Source: Saccharopolyspora soli (GTDB lineage Bacteria > Actinomycetota > Actinomycetes > Mycobacteriales > Pseudonocardiaceae). From it: 64,000 bases of DNA. Below the pieces are notes generated by a model. That model saw only the letters and a list, made by a program, of their open reading frames with translations, searched no databases and was not told the DNA's origin. The translations under genes were made by a program, and so were the position numbers. Below, one piece after another: positions 14,992-25,500 of the stretch (its first letter is position 1; each line of letters begins with the position of its first letter). The DNA is taken from the NCBI RefSeq assembly GCF_022678645.1, contig NZ_JALBWV010000002.1, forward strand, positions 124,001 through 188,000, in the 5' to 3' direction.

Positions 14992-17019
14992 GTGCCATCC
15001 GAAACCACCCCTGAACCAGCATCCGAGCGGCGCAGCACGTCGAGCACGGTAGGCGTGCTGGTCGTTACCGCCGGGGTGCTGGCGGCGCTGATCGCTGCCG
15101 CCCTGACCACGCTTTCTGCCGGTGCCTCCCACGCCTTGCTCGGGCTGCCGGACCCAGGGCCGATAACGCAGTACGGACTGCCGGTCGTCCGGGTGGTGGC
15201 CGAATCCGGCGCGGTGGTGTGCATCGGCTCGCTGCTGCTGGCCGCGTTCGGGATCCCGGCGAAGCGGTCGGGGGCGTTGGCGGCGGACGGTTACGCCGCG
15301 GTGCGGACTGCGGGTTGGGGGGCTGCGGTCTGGTGCGTGGGCGCGGCGCTGATGGTGCCGTTCATCGCCGCCGACGCCACCGGACGTCCAGTCACGGACG
15401 TGCTCAGCACGGAGGTCCTTTTCGGCTTGGTGGACGCGTTGGAGGAAGCCAAGGCGTGGGCGCTGACCGCGTTGCTCGCGTTCATCGTCGCGTTGGCCTG
15501 CCGGGTGGTGCTGTCCTGGGGCTGGACGGTGGCCGCCTTCGGACTGGGGTTGCTCGGGTTGTTCCCAGTGATCGCCACCGGCCATTCCGCCAGCGGTGGC
15601 GCGCACGACATCGCGACCAACAGCCTGCTGTTCCACCTGTTCGGCGCGGTCCTCTGGGTGGGCGGTCTGATCGCGCTGCTGGCGCACGCGGCGCGGCGCG
15701 GTGACCACCTCCCTCTGGTGGCTCGGCGGTTTTCCCGGATCGCGTTGGTGTGCTGGGTGGCGATGGCGCTGTCCGGCGTGATCAATTCGCTGGTGCGGGT
15801 GGCGCCGAGCCAGCTGTTCACCTCGACCTACGGCTTGCTGCTGGTGTTCAAGATCGTCGGCCTGGTGCTGCTCGGGGTGTTCGGCTACGCCCAGCGCCGC
15901 AGCGTGGTGCACCGCCTGGACGAGGGAGCCGGTCGGGCCGCGCTGCTGCGCCTGGGTGCCGTGGAAGTGCTGATCATGTTCGCCACGATCGGCGTCGCGG
16001 TCGCCCTCGGGCGGACCCCACCACCCGCCGGGAACACCGCGGTGCCGAACCGGACCGAGCTGCTGATCGGCTACCCGCTGGACGCGCCGCCGACCTTGTT
16101 CCGGCTGTTGTTCGACTTCCGGTTCGACCTGGTTTACGGCACGCTCGCGCTGGTACTGGCCGCCTCGTACCTGTGGGGCGTGCACCGCCTGCGACAGCGC
16201 GGCGACCGCTGGCCGGTCGGGCGCACCATCGCCTGGCTGGGCGGTTGCGCCACGATCTTGGTGGCCACTTCGTCCGGGATCGGCAAGTACGCGCCCGCGG
16301 TGTTCAGCGCGCACATGGGCCAGCACATGCTGTTGTCCATGCTGGCGCCGGTTTTCCTGGTGCTGGCCGGTCCGACTTCGCTGGCGTTGCGGGTCTTCAA
16401 GCCCGCCGGGAAGAACCAGCCGCCGGGGCCGCGCGAATGGTTGCTGGCCTTCGTGCACTCGCCGGTGACCCGGTTGCTGACCAATCCGATCGTCGCATTG
16501 GCGCTGTTCGTCGGGTCCTTCTACGCGCTGTACTTCTCCGGGCTGTTCGACGTGGCGCTGAGCCAGCACTGGGCGCACCTGGCGATGAACGCGCATTTCC
16601 TGTTGGTGGGCTACGTCTTCTACTGGCCGGTGATCGGCATCGACCCGGCGCCGCGCCCGCTGCCGCCGATCGGCAAGGTCGGCCTGGTCTTCGCGTCCAT
16701 GCCGTTCCACGCGTTCTTCGGGATCGCGCTGATGATGTCGCAGAAGCCGATCGGTGAGAACTTCTACCGCGGCCTCGACCTGCCCTGGCTGACCGACCTG
16801 CTCGCCGAGCAGCAGCTCGGTGGTGGACTGGCGTGGGCGTCCGGCGAAGCGCCGCTGGTCGTGGTGATGCTAGCGCTGCTGATCCAGTGGTCGCGCGAGG
16901 ATCACCGGACGGCCCGCCGCATCGACCGGAAGGCCGATGCGGACGGCGACGCGGATCTGGCTGCCTACAACGAAATGCTCAAGCAACTCGCCGAACAGGA
17001 CACCCCTCGGCGGAGTTGA
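14992..17019 (+). CDS. Fused CopD copper-resistance / CtaG cytochrome c oxidase assembly membrane protein
   Basis: 675 aa with about sixteen hydrophobic segments. Residues about 20-330 match the CopD-like part, with TGHSASGGAHDIATNSLLFHLFGAVLWVGG near 200-230 supplying conserved histidines. Residues about 355-640 match caa3_CtaG, with the AHMGQHMLLSMLAPVFLVLAGP block near 437-458 and HAFFGIALMMSQKPIGENF near 571-589. The fusion is standard in mycobacteria and relatives and is thought to handle copper for oxidase assembly in the plasma membrane. The hydrophilic C-terminal tail is charged. A mosaic repeat follows the stop. The GTG start is in-frame and without a strong Shine-Dalgarno site. Confidence 0.92.
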   Translation: MPSETTPEPASERRSTSSTVGVLVVTAGVLAALIAAALTTLSAGASHALLGLPDPGPITQYGLPVVRVVAESGAVVCIGSLLLAAFGIPAKRSGALAADGYAAVRTAGWGAAVWCVGAALMVPFIAADATGRPVTDVLSTEVLFGLVDALEEAKAWALTALLAFIVALACRVVLSWGWTVAAFGLGLLGLFPVIATGHSASGGAHDIATNSLLFHLFGAVLWVGGLIALLAHAARRGDHLPLVARRFSRIALVCWVAMALSGVINSLVRVAPSQLFTSTYGLLLVFKIVGLVLLGVFGYAQRRSVVHRLDEGAGRAALLRLGAVEVLIMFATIGVAVALGRTPPPAGNTAVPNRTELLIGYPLDAPPTLFRLLFDFRFDLVYGTLALVLAASYLWGVHRLRQRGDRWPVGRTIAWLGGCATILVATSSGIGKYAPAVFSAHMGQHMLLSMLAPVFLVLAGPTSLALRVFKPAGKNQPPGPREWLLAFVHSPVTRLLTNPIVALALFVGSFYALYFSGLFDVALSQHWAHLAMNAHFLLVGYVFYWPVIGIDPAPRPLPPIGKVGLVFASMPFHAFFGIALMMSQKPIGENFYRGLDLPWLTDLLAEQQLGGGLAWASGEAPLVVVMLALLIQWSREDHRTARRIDRKADADGDADLAAYNEMLKQLAEQDTPRRS

Positions 17020-17044
17020 TCCGGAGTCGAGTTGGCGGGTGCGC

Positions 17045-17135
17045 GCGAGATAGCTCGGGGTTGTCCCCGCAGCACTGTTGAGAACCTGCGAGAGCGGCGG
17101 CAAGCGGCTCACGCTGTTTGCCTGACGACCACCCC
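17045..17135 (+). repeat. Mosaic 3'-end repeat, copy D
   Basis: It lies about 25 bp after the CopD-CtaG stop. It shares a GAGAACCTGCG block with the reverse complement of 36485-36692, and an AAGCGGCT-ACG-CG block followed by TTGCCTGACG with 8938-9060. Non-coding; boundaries are approximate. Confidence 0.5.
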
Positions 17136-17161
17136 TGGCACACCAATCCGCGTGCCCTCTT

Positions 17162-17195
17162 GGCCGATCGGCCGAGGCGGAATGGCCGATCGGCC
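17162..17195. promoter_or_regulatory. Two perfect GGCCGATCGGCC palindromes upstream of the SSB gene
   Basis: Identical 12-bp palindromes occupy 17162-17173 and 17184-17195, 22 bp centre to centre (two helical turns), about 110 bp before the SSB start. Tandem identical dyads in phase look like an operator for a cooperative dimeric regulator. Which regulator binds is unknown. Confidence 0.5.
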
Positions 17196-17303
17196 GGAAT
17201 CTCCACGGAAAGTAATAAATCTGTCGCGCTGCGTGACCGACTTCGGGCAATCTTGACTGCGCGCGCCGGAGGTCGGCCGCGCAGGACGAGAGGAGCGGCA
17301 GAG

Positions 17304-17714
17304 ATGTTTGAGACCCAGGTGACCGTGGTGGGCTATGTCATCACCGAACCGGTCGTGCGGGAGACGTCGAGTGGAAACCGGGTGGCCAGCTTCCGGGTGG
17401 CGGCCACCTCGCGCCGGTTCGATCGGGCAACCGGGGAATGGGTCGATGGCGACCGGTTCTACGCCACGGTGAACTGCTGGAAGCGGCTGGCCGACGGGGT
17501 CGCCACGGCGTTGGGCAAGGGCGATCCGGTGGTCGCGACCGGCCGATTGCGCACGCGCGACTACGACTCGGGCGGGCAGTGGCGCACCGTCGTCGAACTG
17601 GAGGCCAACGCCGTCGGATTGGACCTGGCGCGCGGCGCTCCACCGGAGTCACCCGGCCTGGCCGCGTTGCGCCCGGCCACCGACCGCGGGCTTGCGGCGC
17701 TGCCCGGCGGCTGA
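17304..17714 (+). CDS. Single-stranded DNA-binding protein, short paralog without acidic tail
   Basis: 136 aa, ATG at 17304 with AGGAG a few bases upstream. The OB-fold of SSB is evident: MFETQVTVVGYVITEPVVR, then ASFRVAATSRRFDR near 28-41, and WVDGDRFYATVNCWKRLADGVA near 47-68, followed by LGKGDPVVATGRL near 70-82 and a V-LEANAVGLDL strand near 98-108. The normal SSB C-terminus, an acidic D-D-I-P-F-like tip that recruits repair proteins, is absent; the protein ends in ATDRGLAALPGG. It is therefore probably an accessory SSB. It lies directly upstream of the EttA gene and may be controlled through the twin palindromes. Confidence 0.9.
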   Translation: MFETQVTVVGYVITEPVVRETSSGNRVASFRVAATSRRFDRATGEWVDGDRFYATVNCWKRLADGVATALGKGDPVVATGRLRTRDYDSGGQWRTVVELEANAVGLDLARGAPPESPGLAALRPATDRGLAALPGG

Positions 17715-17855
17715 TTGCGATCTTCCTTGCTGACCAGGCCAAATCTTGTCTTGACGGAGGTGATAGAGGCCACCGCGCGGAGAGCGGGTGGCGACGGTGC
17801 CGTGCTGGGGGACCGCGTGCACGGACCGACACGAGGCGCAACTACGATTCGTGTC

Positions 17856-19532
17856 ATGGCCGAGTTCATTTACACCATGAAGAACGTGCGCAAGTCGCAT
17901 GGTGACAAGGTCATCCTCGACAACGCGACCATCCAGTTCTACCCCGGCGCCAAGATCGGCGTCGTCGGTCCGAACGGGGCTGGCAAGTCGACCGTGCTGC
18001 GCATCATGGCAGGACTCGACCAGCCGAACAACGGTGAAGCGTTCCTCACGCCGGGCTACACAGTCGGCATCCAGCAGCAGGAGCCTCCGCTCAACGAGGA
18101 GAAGACGGTCCTCGGCAATGTCGAGGAGGGCGTCGGGGAGATCAAGCAGAAGCTCAACCGCTTCAACGAGATCGCCGAGTTGCTTGCCACCGATTACTCC
18201 GACGAGCTCATGGAGGAGATGGGCAAACTCCAGGAGGACCTCGACCACGCCGACGCGTGGGAACTGGACTCCCAGCTGGAGCAGGCGATGGACGCCCTGC
18301 GGTGTCCGCCGCCGGACGCGGAGGTCAAGACCCTCTCCGGCGGTGAGCGCCGCCGGGTCGCCCTGTGCAAGCTCCTGCTGAGCAAGCCCGACCTGTTGTT
18401 GCTGGACGAGCCGACCAACCACCTGGACGCCGAGAGCGTGCTGTGGCTGGAACAGCACCTGGCCAACTACCCGGGCGCCGTGCTCGCCGTCACCCACGAC
18501 CGGTACTTCCTGGACAACGTCGCAGGTTGGATCCTGGAGCTGGACCGCGGCCGCACCTACCCGTACGAGGGCAACTACTCGACCTATCTGGAGAAGAAGG
18601 CCGAGCGGCTGGCCGTGCAGGGCAAGCGGGACGCGAAGCTGCAGAAACGGCTCAAGGACGAGTTGGATTGGGTCCGTTCCAACGCCAAGGCCCGGCAGAC
18701 CAAGTCGCGTTCCCGACTGGCGCGCTACGAGGAGATGGCCAACGAGGCGGAGAAGACCCGCAAGCTCGACTTCGAGGAGATCCAGATCCCGCCGGGGCCG
18801 CGTCTGGGCAACGTGGTGGTCGACGTGGAGAACCTGAAGAAGGGCTTCGGCGACAACCTGCTCATCGACGGGCTGTCGTTCACCTTGCCGCGCAACGGCA
18901 TCGTGGGCGTCATCGGACCGAACGGGGTCGGTAAGACGACGTTGTTCAAGACCATCGTGGGCTTGGAGGAGCCGGACTCCGGCACGGTCAAGGTCGGCGA
19001 CACCGTCAAGCTGTCCTATGTGGACCAGAACCGGGCGAACATCGACCCGGACAAGAACGTTTGGCAGGTCGTCTCCGACGGGCTGGACTACATCCAGGTG
19101 GGCCAGGTCGAAATGCCCTCGCGCGCCTACGTGAGCGCCTTCGGGTTCAAGGGTCCGGACCAGCAGAAGCCAGCCGGGGTGCTCTCCGGCGGTGAGCGCA
19201 ACCGGTTGAACCTGGCGTTGACGCTCAAGAAGGGCGGCAACCTGATCCTGCTGGACGAGCCGACCAACGACCTCGACGTGGAAACGCTGAGCTCGCTGGA
19301 GAACGCGCTCGAACAGTTCCCCGGCTGCGCCGTGGTGATCTCCCACGACCGCTGGTTCCTGGACCGCGTCGCCACCCACATCCTCGCGTGGGAGGGCGAC
19401 GAGGAGAACTCGGCGAAGTGGTTCTGGTTCGAGGGCAACTTCGAGGGTTACGAGGAGAACAAGGTCGAGAGACTCGGTGTCGAGGCGGCCCGACCGCACC
19501 GCGTGACGCATCGAAAACTGACCCGCGGCTGA
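17856..19532 (+). CDS. ettA: Energy-dependent translational throttle protein EttA (ABC-F ATPase)
   Basis: 558 aa, ATG at 17856. Two ABC domains are complete. The first has GPNGAGKST near residues 38-46, LSGGERRRVAL near 157-167 and LLLDEPTNHLD near 178-188. The second has GPNGVGKTT near 352-360, LSGGERNRLNLAL near 443-455 and LLDEPTNDLD near 463-472. The charged linker between them (about 240-320) is rich in Arg/Lys, as expected for a P-site tRNA interaction. ABC-F proteins of this type sit in the ribosomal E site and gate elongation by ATP level. The length is the normal EttA length. It is followed after 11 bp by the TPR-like gene, probably in one transcript. Confidence 0.96.
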   Translation: MAEFIYTMKNVRKSHGDKVILDNATIQFYPGAKIGVVGPNGAGKSTVLRIMAGLDQPNNGEAFLTPGYTVGIQQQEPPLNEEKTVLGNVEEGVGEIKQKLNRFNEIAELLATDYSDELMEEMGKLQEDLDHADAWELDSQLEQAMDALRCPPPDAEVKTLSGGERRRVALCKLLLSKPDLLLLDEPTNHLDAESVLWLEQHLANYPGAVLAVTHDRYFLDNVAGWILELDRGRTYPYEGNYSTYLEKKAERLAVQGKRDAKLQKRLKDELDWVRSNAKARQTKSRSRLARYEEMANEAEKTRKLDFEEIQIPPGPRLGNVVVDVENLKKGFGDNLLIDGLSFTLPRNGIVGVIGPNGVGKTTLFKTIVGLEEPDSGTVKVGDTVKLSYVDQNRANIDPDKNVWQVVSDGLDYIQVGQVEMPSRAYVSAFGFKGPDQQKPAGVLSGGERNRLNLALTLKKGGNLILLDEPTNDLDVETLSSLENALEQFPGCAVVISHDRWFLDRVATHILAWEGDEENSAKWFWFEGNFEGYEENKVERLGVEAARPHRVTHRKLTRG

Positions 19533-19543
19533 ACGGAGGCGCC

Positions 19544-22048
19544 TTGGCGAGCGTGTCCGGTTCACCGCACACCGACTCCGCGCAGGGATTGCTCGGCCCC
19601 GCACAGCAGATGCGGTGGCGAGTACCGGAGTTGGCGTTGGTGCTCAGTGATCGCGCGGTTGCGCTCGCCAGGCGCACCGGTGACCAGGCGGCACGGCTGC
19701 GCGCCGAGGCGCTTGCCGTGTTCGCCTCGAACCGGCTGGGTCGTGGCGTCCCGGCCACCGGCCGGGCGCTTGCGGCAGTCCGGGATGCGGAGTCGGCGGG
19801 CGACGCGGAGGTCGCCGCGGAGTTGCGGGTCGAGCTGGCTTGGTGTGCGCGCAGTGCGGGCAGCAACGAGATCGCGGCCCGGATCTTGAGCCCGGTGCTG
19901 GAGCGGGAGCGGATCGAACCGGAGGTGCGGGCCCACGGGCTGCTGGCGCTGGCCGCAGCGCTGCCCGCGCACCGGCAGGACGGTGAGCGTTCCGAGGCGC
20001 TTGACGAGGCGGAGCGGCTGTACGAGGTGTGCGAGCTCGGCCCGGACACCACCAGGCTGCTCAAGGCCCGCGTTTGCGCGGCGCGCGCGGGTCATCACCG
20101 CAGGCTGGGTGAGTTCGGTGATGCCATCGTGGCGGCTGACGCCGGGCTGGCGTTGCTCCAGCAGCTCGGTGATCCGGACGCGGACAGCGGCGAGATGCAC
20201 ACCCGGTTGGTGCTGGAGCGAGTGCAGTCGTTGCTGGAGTTGGGCCGCGGCCCGGACGCCGCCGAGGCGACCGAATCCGTGCTGGCGCGGCCGGTTCGCG
20301 CTGCGGCGGCCGGACCGGTCTGCTGGTTAGGGCTGGCGCTGGCCACCCGGGTGCACTTGCCGGACGGCAACGAGTGGGCAGCGGTGCGGGTACTCAACGA
20401 CACCGCGGCGATCTCCGAGCGGCACAAGCTGGATGGCCTGCTCGCCGAAACGCTGAACGCCCTCTCCCAGGTGCATGAGCGGGGCGCGGATTTCACTGAA
20501 GCGCTTCGGACTTTGCGGGGTGCGTACGCCGCCGATCGCCGCTGGCGCGGGGCCGTGCACAACGCGCGGCTTCGGCTGCTGGCGGAGTTCCCGGCGCTCA
20601 CCGGCGAGGTCGAGGTGGCGCGGCGCTCCAGCGGGTCAGCCGAACCAGCACCGCCCGAACCAGGACCGTCGGAACCCGAGCCATCCGGACCGCAGGCGGC
20701 CGAGCCCCAGCGACCAGCCCCCGGCCCGTCGGAGCCCGAACCGTCCAAACCCCAGGTGGCGCAGTCCAGGCGTCGATCTGAGTACGAAGAGGCGCACGAT
20801 GCCGCACGTCGGCTGATGGAAACGCTCACCAGCCGGTCCGCGGAGCTGCGCGATGGGGGACAGCGCAAGAAGGCGGTTCCCGAAGCGGAGACATCGACCG
20901 CGGACCCGTTCGGTTCTGCGACTGCTGAATCCCCGGTCGAGTCTTGGCCGCGAGGTGGGCGGTCCGCTGTCGAACCCGTGGATGCGCCGGTCGGACGGGC
21001 CACCGCCATCGAGTCGGCCGATCAGGATGCTCCCACCCGAGGGGCGACCGCCAACGAGGACGCCGAGCCGAGTGCGCCGCGGGCGGACTGGTGGCCGTCG
21101 GAGTCCTGGGACCAGCCATCTCGTGCCGAGAGAACGATTCCCGAGGTGGCCGTACCGGCTGAGACCGAGTCGTCGGAGCCCCGGCGGGTCGAGCCGCGCT
21201 CCGGTGCGGATGCGCTGGCCGCGGCGGCGGAACGGCTCCGCCGGTCGACCACCTCGGCCGATCCTGACTCGGGCTCGGACGTCACGGCGATCATGCCGGT
21301 GGTCGAGACGCCGAACGCGCTCGATTCGATCTTGGCCGCCTGGTCGGGGAGCAGAGCGGAAGCAGATCGACAGCCTGCCCGAGCGGCAACCGAACAGCCG
21401 GTCGGCGAGCCGCCGGAGAGCTACCCGCCCGCGGCGGAACCGGCCCGCGACAGCAGCGAAAATGGTCCGGCCGAGGACCCGGCGGGTGGCCTGGACCAGC
21501 CGGAAGGTGGGCGCCGGTCGCGCGGCCGGTCGCTGGCCGAGATCCGAGCCAGCCTCCAGTTGGCCGCCGAGCCCCGGCGCGGGCGCCGCCGTGCCAGGCA
21601 CGCCGAGTCGGAGGAAACAGCGGCCGCAGCACCCACTCCAGCCGCAGAGGTGCTCGCCCGTCACCGGGAGGACTGGGCGACCGAACCGAACCTCCCGGTG
21701 CCCGAACCGGAGCCCGCCGCACCGGTTCCCGAAGTCCGGGAACCGGCCGTTGACCAGCCGGTTGAGCCGCCCGCCGCCGATGCGAGCCTCCCGCCCGAGA
21801 AGATCGGGCTGGCCGAACTGCTCACCGAGGCGTTGATGGCCTACGAAACCGGGCGACGCGGACAGGCCGAAGCCGAGGAGATCGCCCCGTCCGGTCGGCA
21901 CAGCGACCGGCGGGTGCCGGGAGCCACCGGCCATTCCCGCGTTTCGCGCACCAGATATTCGTCCACATCGGACGAATGGGATTCGGGCGCGGCGGCTCGG
22001 CACCGCCGCTCAGGTATCGACTCCGCAGCAGCTGATCCGCTGTTCTGA
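19544..22048 (+). CDS. Large protein with helical-repeat N-terminus and disordered Pro/Glu-rich C-terminus
   Basis: 834 aa from TTG 19544; a GGAGG lies four bases upstream, and a GTG three codons later is also possible. Residues about 15-350 are Ala/Leu/Arg-rich amphipathic helices (for example RWRVPELALVLSDRAVALAR) resembling TPR repeats. Residues about 350-790 are mostly low-complexity, with repeated Pro-Ser/Glu-Pro motifs (SEPEPSGPQ, SEPEPSKPQ) near 365-405. A short ordered helix, EKIGLAELLTEALMAYETGRR, is near 750-770. The protein is probably a scaffold. It sits 11 bp downstream of ettA, so it is co-transcribed, but a link to translation is only a guess. Confidence 0.75.
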   Translation: MASVSGSPHTDSAQGLLGPAQQMRWRVPELALVLSDRAVALARRTGDQAARLRAEALAVFASNRLGRGVPATGRALAAVRDAESAGDAEVAAELRVELAWCARSAGSNEIAARILSPVLERERIEPEVRAHGLLALAAALPAHRQDGERSEALDEAERLYEVCELGPDTTRLLKARVCAARAGHHRRLGEFGDAIVAADAGLALLQQLGDPDADSGEMHTRLVLERVQSLLELGRGPDAAEATESVLARPVRAAAAGPVCWLGLALATRVHLPDGNEWAAVRVLNDTAAISERHKLDGLLAETLNALSQVHERGADFTEALRTLRGAYAADRRWRGAVHNARLRLLAEFPALTGEVEVARRSSGSAEPAPPEPGPSEPEPSGPQAAEPQRPAPGPSEPEPSKPQVAQSRRRSEYEEAHDAARRLMETLTSRSAELRDGGQRKKAVPEAETSTADPFGSATAESPVESWPRGGRSAVEPVDAPVGRATAIESADQDAPTRGATANEDAEPSAPRADWWPSESWDQPSRAERTIPEVAVPAETESSEPRRVEPRSGADALAAAAERLRRSTTSADPDSGSDVTAIMPVVETPNALDSILAAWSGSRAEADRQPARAATEQPVGEPPESYPPAAEPARDSSENGPAEDPAGGLDQPEGGRRSRGRSLAEIRASLQLAAEPRRGRRRARHAESEETAAAAPTPAAEVLARHREDWATEPNLPVPEPEPAAPVPEVREPAVDQPVEPPAADASLPPEKIGLAELLTEALMAYETGRRGQAEAEEIAPSGRHSDRRVPGATGHSRVSRTRYSSTSDEWDSGAAARHRRSGIDSAAADPLF

Positions 22049-22554
22049 TTCCTCGCAGTCGCGGCGGAGCCGCATGCCACTAGCACCGCTGCGAGTTCTC
22101 CGGCGTCGTCGAGGATCGGAGTCCGTTCTGCGGGCGGCAGCAGCCACTTGCGGTGTGGGACTCGGCGTGCGCCACCGCGGGTTCCCAACACCTCCGGCTA
22201 TCTCGCGAGGACAGCCCCGACGTGGTGTATTGGACACACCTGATGCCGGGGAGCCCACAGCGAAATGGCCGCAGCAACTCCCGGAGGGGCACCGCCCCGG
22301 AAACCACAGCCGAAGCAGTCTCCAGCCGCCAGCGCCAACACGTTGTGCCGAGGTAGCGGCGCACGGTCTGCGGGGCGCACCGCTGGGCAAGACGCGTTCG
22401 AGGATTGGTTCTGAAACGTCAAAGAAATCGATCATTGTGCCTCTTTTCACTTGTTCGACCGCGTTACTGCCCTCCACCCGCCCCTGGAGCTGGCAGTCTT
22501 AAGGTGGAACCTGTTGGCACAAAGAGGTGCCGTCAAGCGTGGAGCTGCCTGAAG
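22049..22554. other. Intergenic region upstream of the NAD-glutamate dehydrogenase gene
   Basis: The 506 bp contain a diverged mosaic repeat (22180-22260). An AT-richer stretch at about 22425-22460 (ATCATTGTGCCTCTTTTCACTTG) may be part of the promoter. No gene is supported. Confidence 0.5.
22180..22260 (+). repeat. Mosaic 3'-end repeat, diverged copy E
   Basis: The block GAGGACAGCCCCGACGTGGTGT-TTGG-ACA-TGATG-CGGGGA closely follows 36580-36625 (GAGGACAGCCTCGACGTGGTGT and so on). It is less similar elsewhere, so it looks like an old copy. Non-coding, about 130 bp after the preceding gene. Confidence 0.5.
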
Positions 22555-25500
22555 ATGACCTCGAATCCCGGACAGTTGAAGACCGGATCACGACTGCGGA
22601 CCGATGGGGAGGACGTGGCCGGGGAGCGGACCGAGAACCCCGAACTGGCCAAGCGTCGACTGCTGGACGCGGCGGTGGAGTTCGCCCCGGAACTCGCCGA
22701 ACTGCTGCGCGCCTACTACCGGCACGTGCCAGCTGAGGAACTCGTCGACGACGAGCCCGTAGACCTGGTCGGAGCGCTGCGGTCGCACCACCTGCTGGCC
22801 GCGACGCGGGTCGCCGGGCGCCCGTTGGTGCACATCTTCAACCCGAACCGGGCCGACGACGGCTGGCAGAGCCCCGCGACGGTCGTGCAAATCGTCACCG
22901 ACGACATGCCCTACCTGGTGGATTCGGTCATCGCCGAACTGGGCCGCGACGGCGCCGAGGTGCAGCGCATCATCCACCCCATCATCGCGGTGCGCCGCGA
23001 CGTCGCGGGCGAGTTGCAGGAGGTCCTGCCGGGTGCGGATCCGGCCGATCCGCCGGTCGACGCGATGGCGGAAAGTTGGATGTTCGTCGAGGTGGACCAA
23101 GTCGTCGACGACGAGCGGCTCACCGCCCTCAAGCAAGGTCTGTCCGACGTGCTCAACGACGTGCGCGAGGTGGTCGAGGACACCGAGCGGATGCACGCCA
23201 CCGCCCGCGCGCTGGCCGACGAGCTGGAGCGCAGTCCGCTGCCGTTGCCCGGTGAGGACGTCCACGATGGAGCCGAACTGCTGCGCTGGCTGGCCGACGG
23301 GCACTTCACCTTCCTCGGCTACCGGCACTACGAGCTGGTCGACGAAAGCGCCGAGCCCGCGCTGCAGGCCGTGCTGGCCTCCGGACTGGGCGTGCTGCGC
23401 AGCGACAGCATCGCGGCGCGCAGCCTGACCGCCGGGCCGGATTCCCGGGCCAACGCGCTGTCCAAGGACCTGCTGGTGCTGACCCAGGCCAGTGCACCGT
23501 CCACAGTGCACCGTCCGGTGCACCCGTTCTACGTGGGTGTCAAGACATTCGATTCGGTCGGCCAGGTCAACGGGGAACACCGTTTCCTGGGGTTGTTCAC
23601 CACCACCGCGTTGCACGAGAACGTGCTCGACATCCCGTTCATCGAGCGCCGGGTGCGCGAGATCATCCACCGCGCCGGTTTCCCGATGGAGTCCTACTCC
23701 GGTCAGCGAATGCTGGAGGAGATCCAGAACTACCCGCGCACCGAGCTGTTCTCCACCGACCCGGACACGTTGCAGGACACCATCACCGGTGTGCTGGCGC
23801 TGGCCGAACGGCGCAAGCTCAAACCATTCCTGCGGCGCGACCCCTACGGCCGCTTCTACTCCTGCCTGGTGTACCTGCCGCGGGACCGCTACACCACCAG
23901 TTCGCGACTGGCGATGCAGGAGGTGCTGTTGGAGGAACTCGGCGGCACCGGCCTGGAATACAGCACGCGGGTCGGTGAATCGATCCTGGCGCGGGTGCAC
24001 TTCGTGGTGCACACCGACCCGGCGCACCAGGTGGAGCCCGACCTGCCGCGCATCCAGCGGCGGCTCAACGAGGCCATCCACACCTGGGATGATGAGATGA
24101 TCGAGGAGGTCGACGCCGAGCAGTCCGAGGGTGGCGCCGACGGGCACGCCGCCCGCAGCCTCTCCGAGGCGATCAGCCTGATCGGCCAGCGCTACGCGGC
24201 GAGCTTCCCGGAGGCGTACAAGGAGGACTTCAGCGCCAGCGAGGGACTGGTGGACCTCCGGCGGCTGGAGGCGCTGGCGGGTCTGCGGGACCTGAAGATG
24301 TCGTTCTACGCGCCGCGCGACGCCAGTGCTGGTCAGCGCCGCTTCAAGATCTACGTCGGCGGCCGGGTCACCCTCTCGCGGGTGCTCCCGGTGCTGCAGA
24401 GCATGGGTGTCGAGGTCGTCGACGAACGGCCCTACGAGGTCTTGATCGACGACACCGACCAGCAGTACTGGATCTACGACTTCGGGCTGCGGCTGGAAGC
24501 GGGTCTGCTGGACGCCGCCGAGGCCGACCGGCTGGACACGCTGCGGCAGCGCTTCGAGGACGCCTTCCGGGCCGCCTGGCTCGGCGACGCCGAAGTCGAC
24601 CGGTTCAACGCGCTGGTGCTGCGCGCCGGGCTGACCTGGCAGCAGGCCGCGGTGCTGCGCGCCTACGCCAAGTACCTCCGGCAGGTCGGCATCGCCTACA
24701 GCCAGGACTACATCGAGGACGCCATCCTGGCGCACCGCACCACCACGACGGCGCTGGTCAAGCTGTTCGAGACGCGTTTCGACCCGGCGTTGGCCGAGGA
24801 CGACCGCGCTTCGCGCGAGGCCGACCTCAGCGACGAGATCACCAAGCTGATCGACGAGGTCACCAGCCTCGACGCGGACCGCATCCTGCGCAACTACCTC
24901 AGCCTGATCAAGGCGACGCTGCGGACCAACTACTTCGTCGTCGACCCCGACCGGGAACGCTCCTACCTGGCGTTCAAGCTGGAGCCCAGGGAAATCCCAG
25001 GACTGCCCGAGCCGCGCCCGCAGTTCGAGATCTTCGTGTACTCGCCGTGGGTGGAGGGCGTGCACCTGCGGTTCGGCTCGGTGGCCCGCGGCGGACTGCG
25101 CTGGTCGGACCGGCGGGAGGACTTCCGCACCGAGATCCTGGGCCTGGTCAAGGCGCAGGCGGTGAAGAACGCGGTGATCGTCCCGGTCGGCGCGAAGGGC
25201 GGCTTCGTGGTGAAGCGGCCACCGACCCCCACCGGCGACCCGGCGGTGGACCGCAAGGCCAGCCTCGACGAGGGCATCACCTGCTACCGGATGTTCATCT
25301 CCGGGCTGTTGGACCTCACCGACAACCTGGTCGGCGGCGAGGTGGCCGCGCCGCGCGGCGTGGTGCGCCACGACGGCGACGACACCTACCTGGTGGTGGC
25401 CGCCGACAAGGGCACCGCGACCTTCTCCGACATCGCCAACGACGCGGCCAAGTCCTACGGCTTCTGGCTGGGCGACGCGTTCGCCTCCGGCGGTTCGGTG

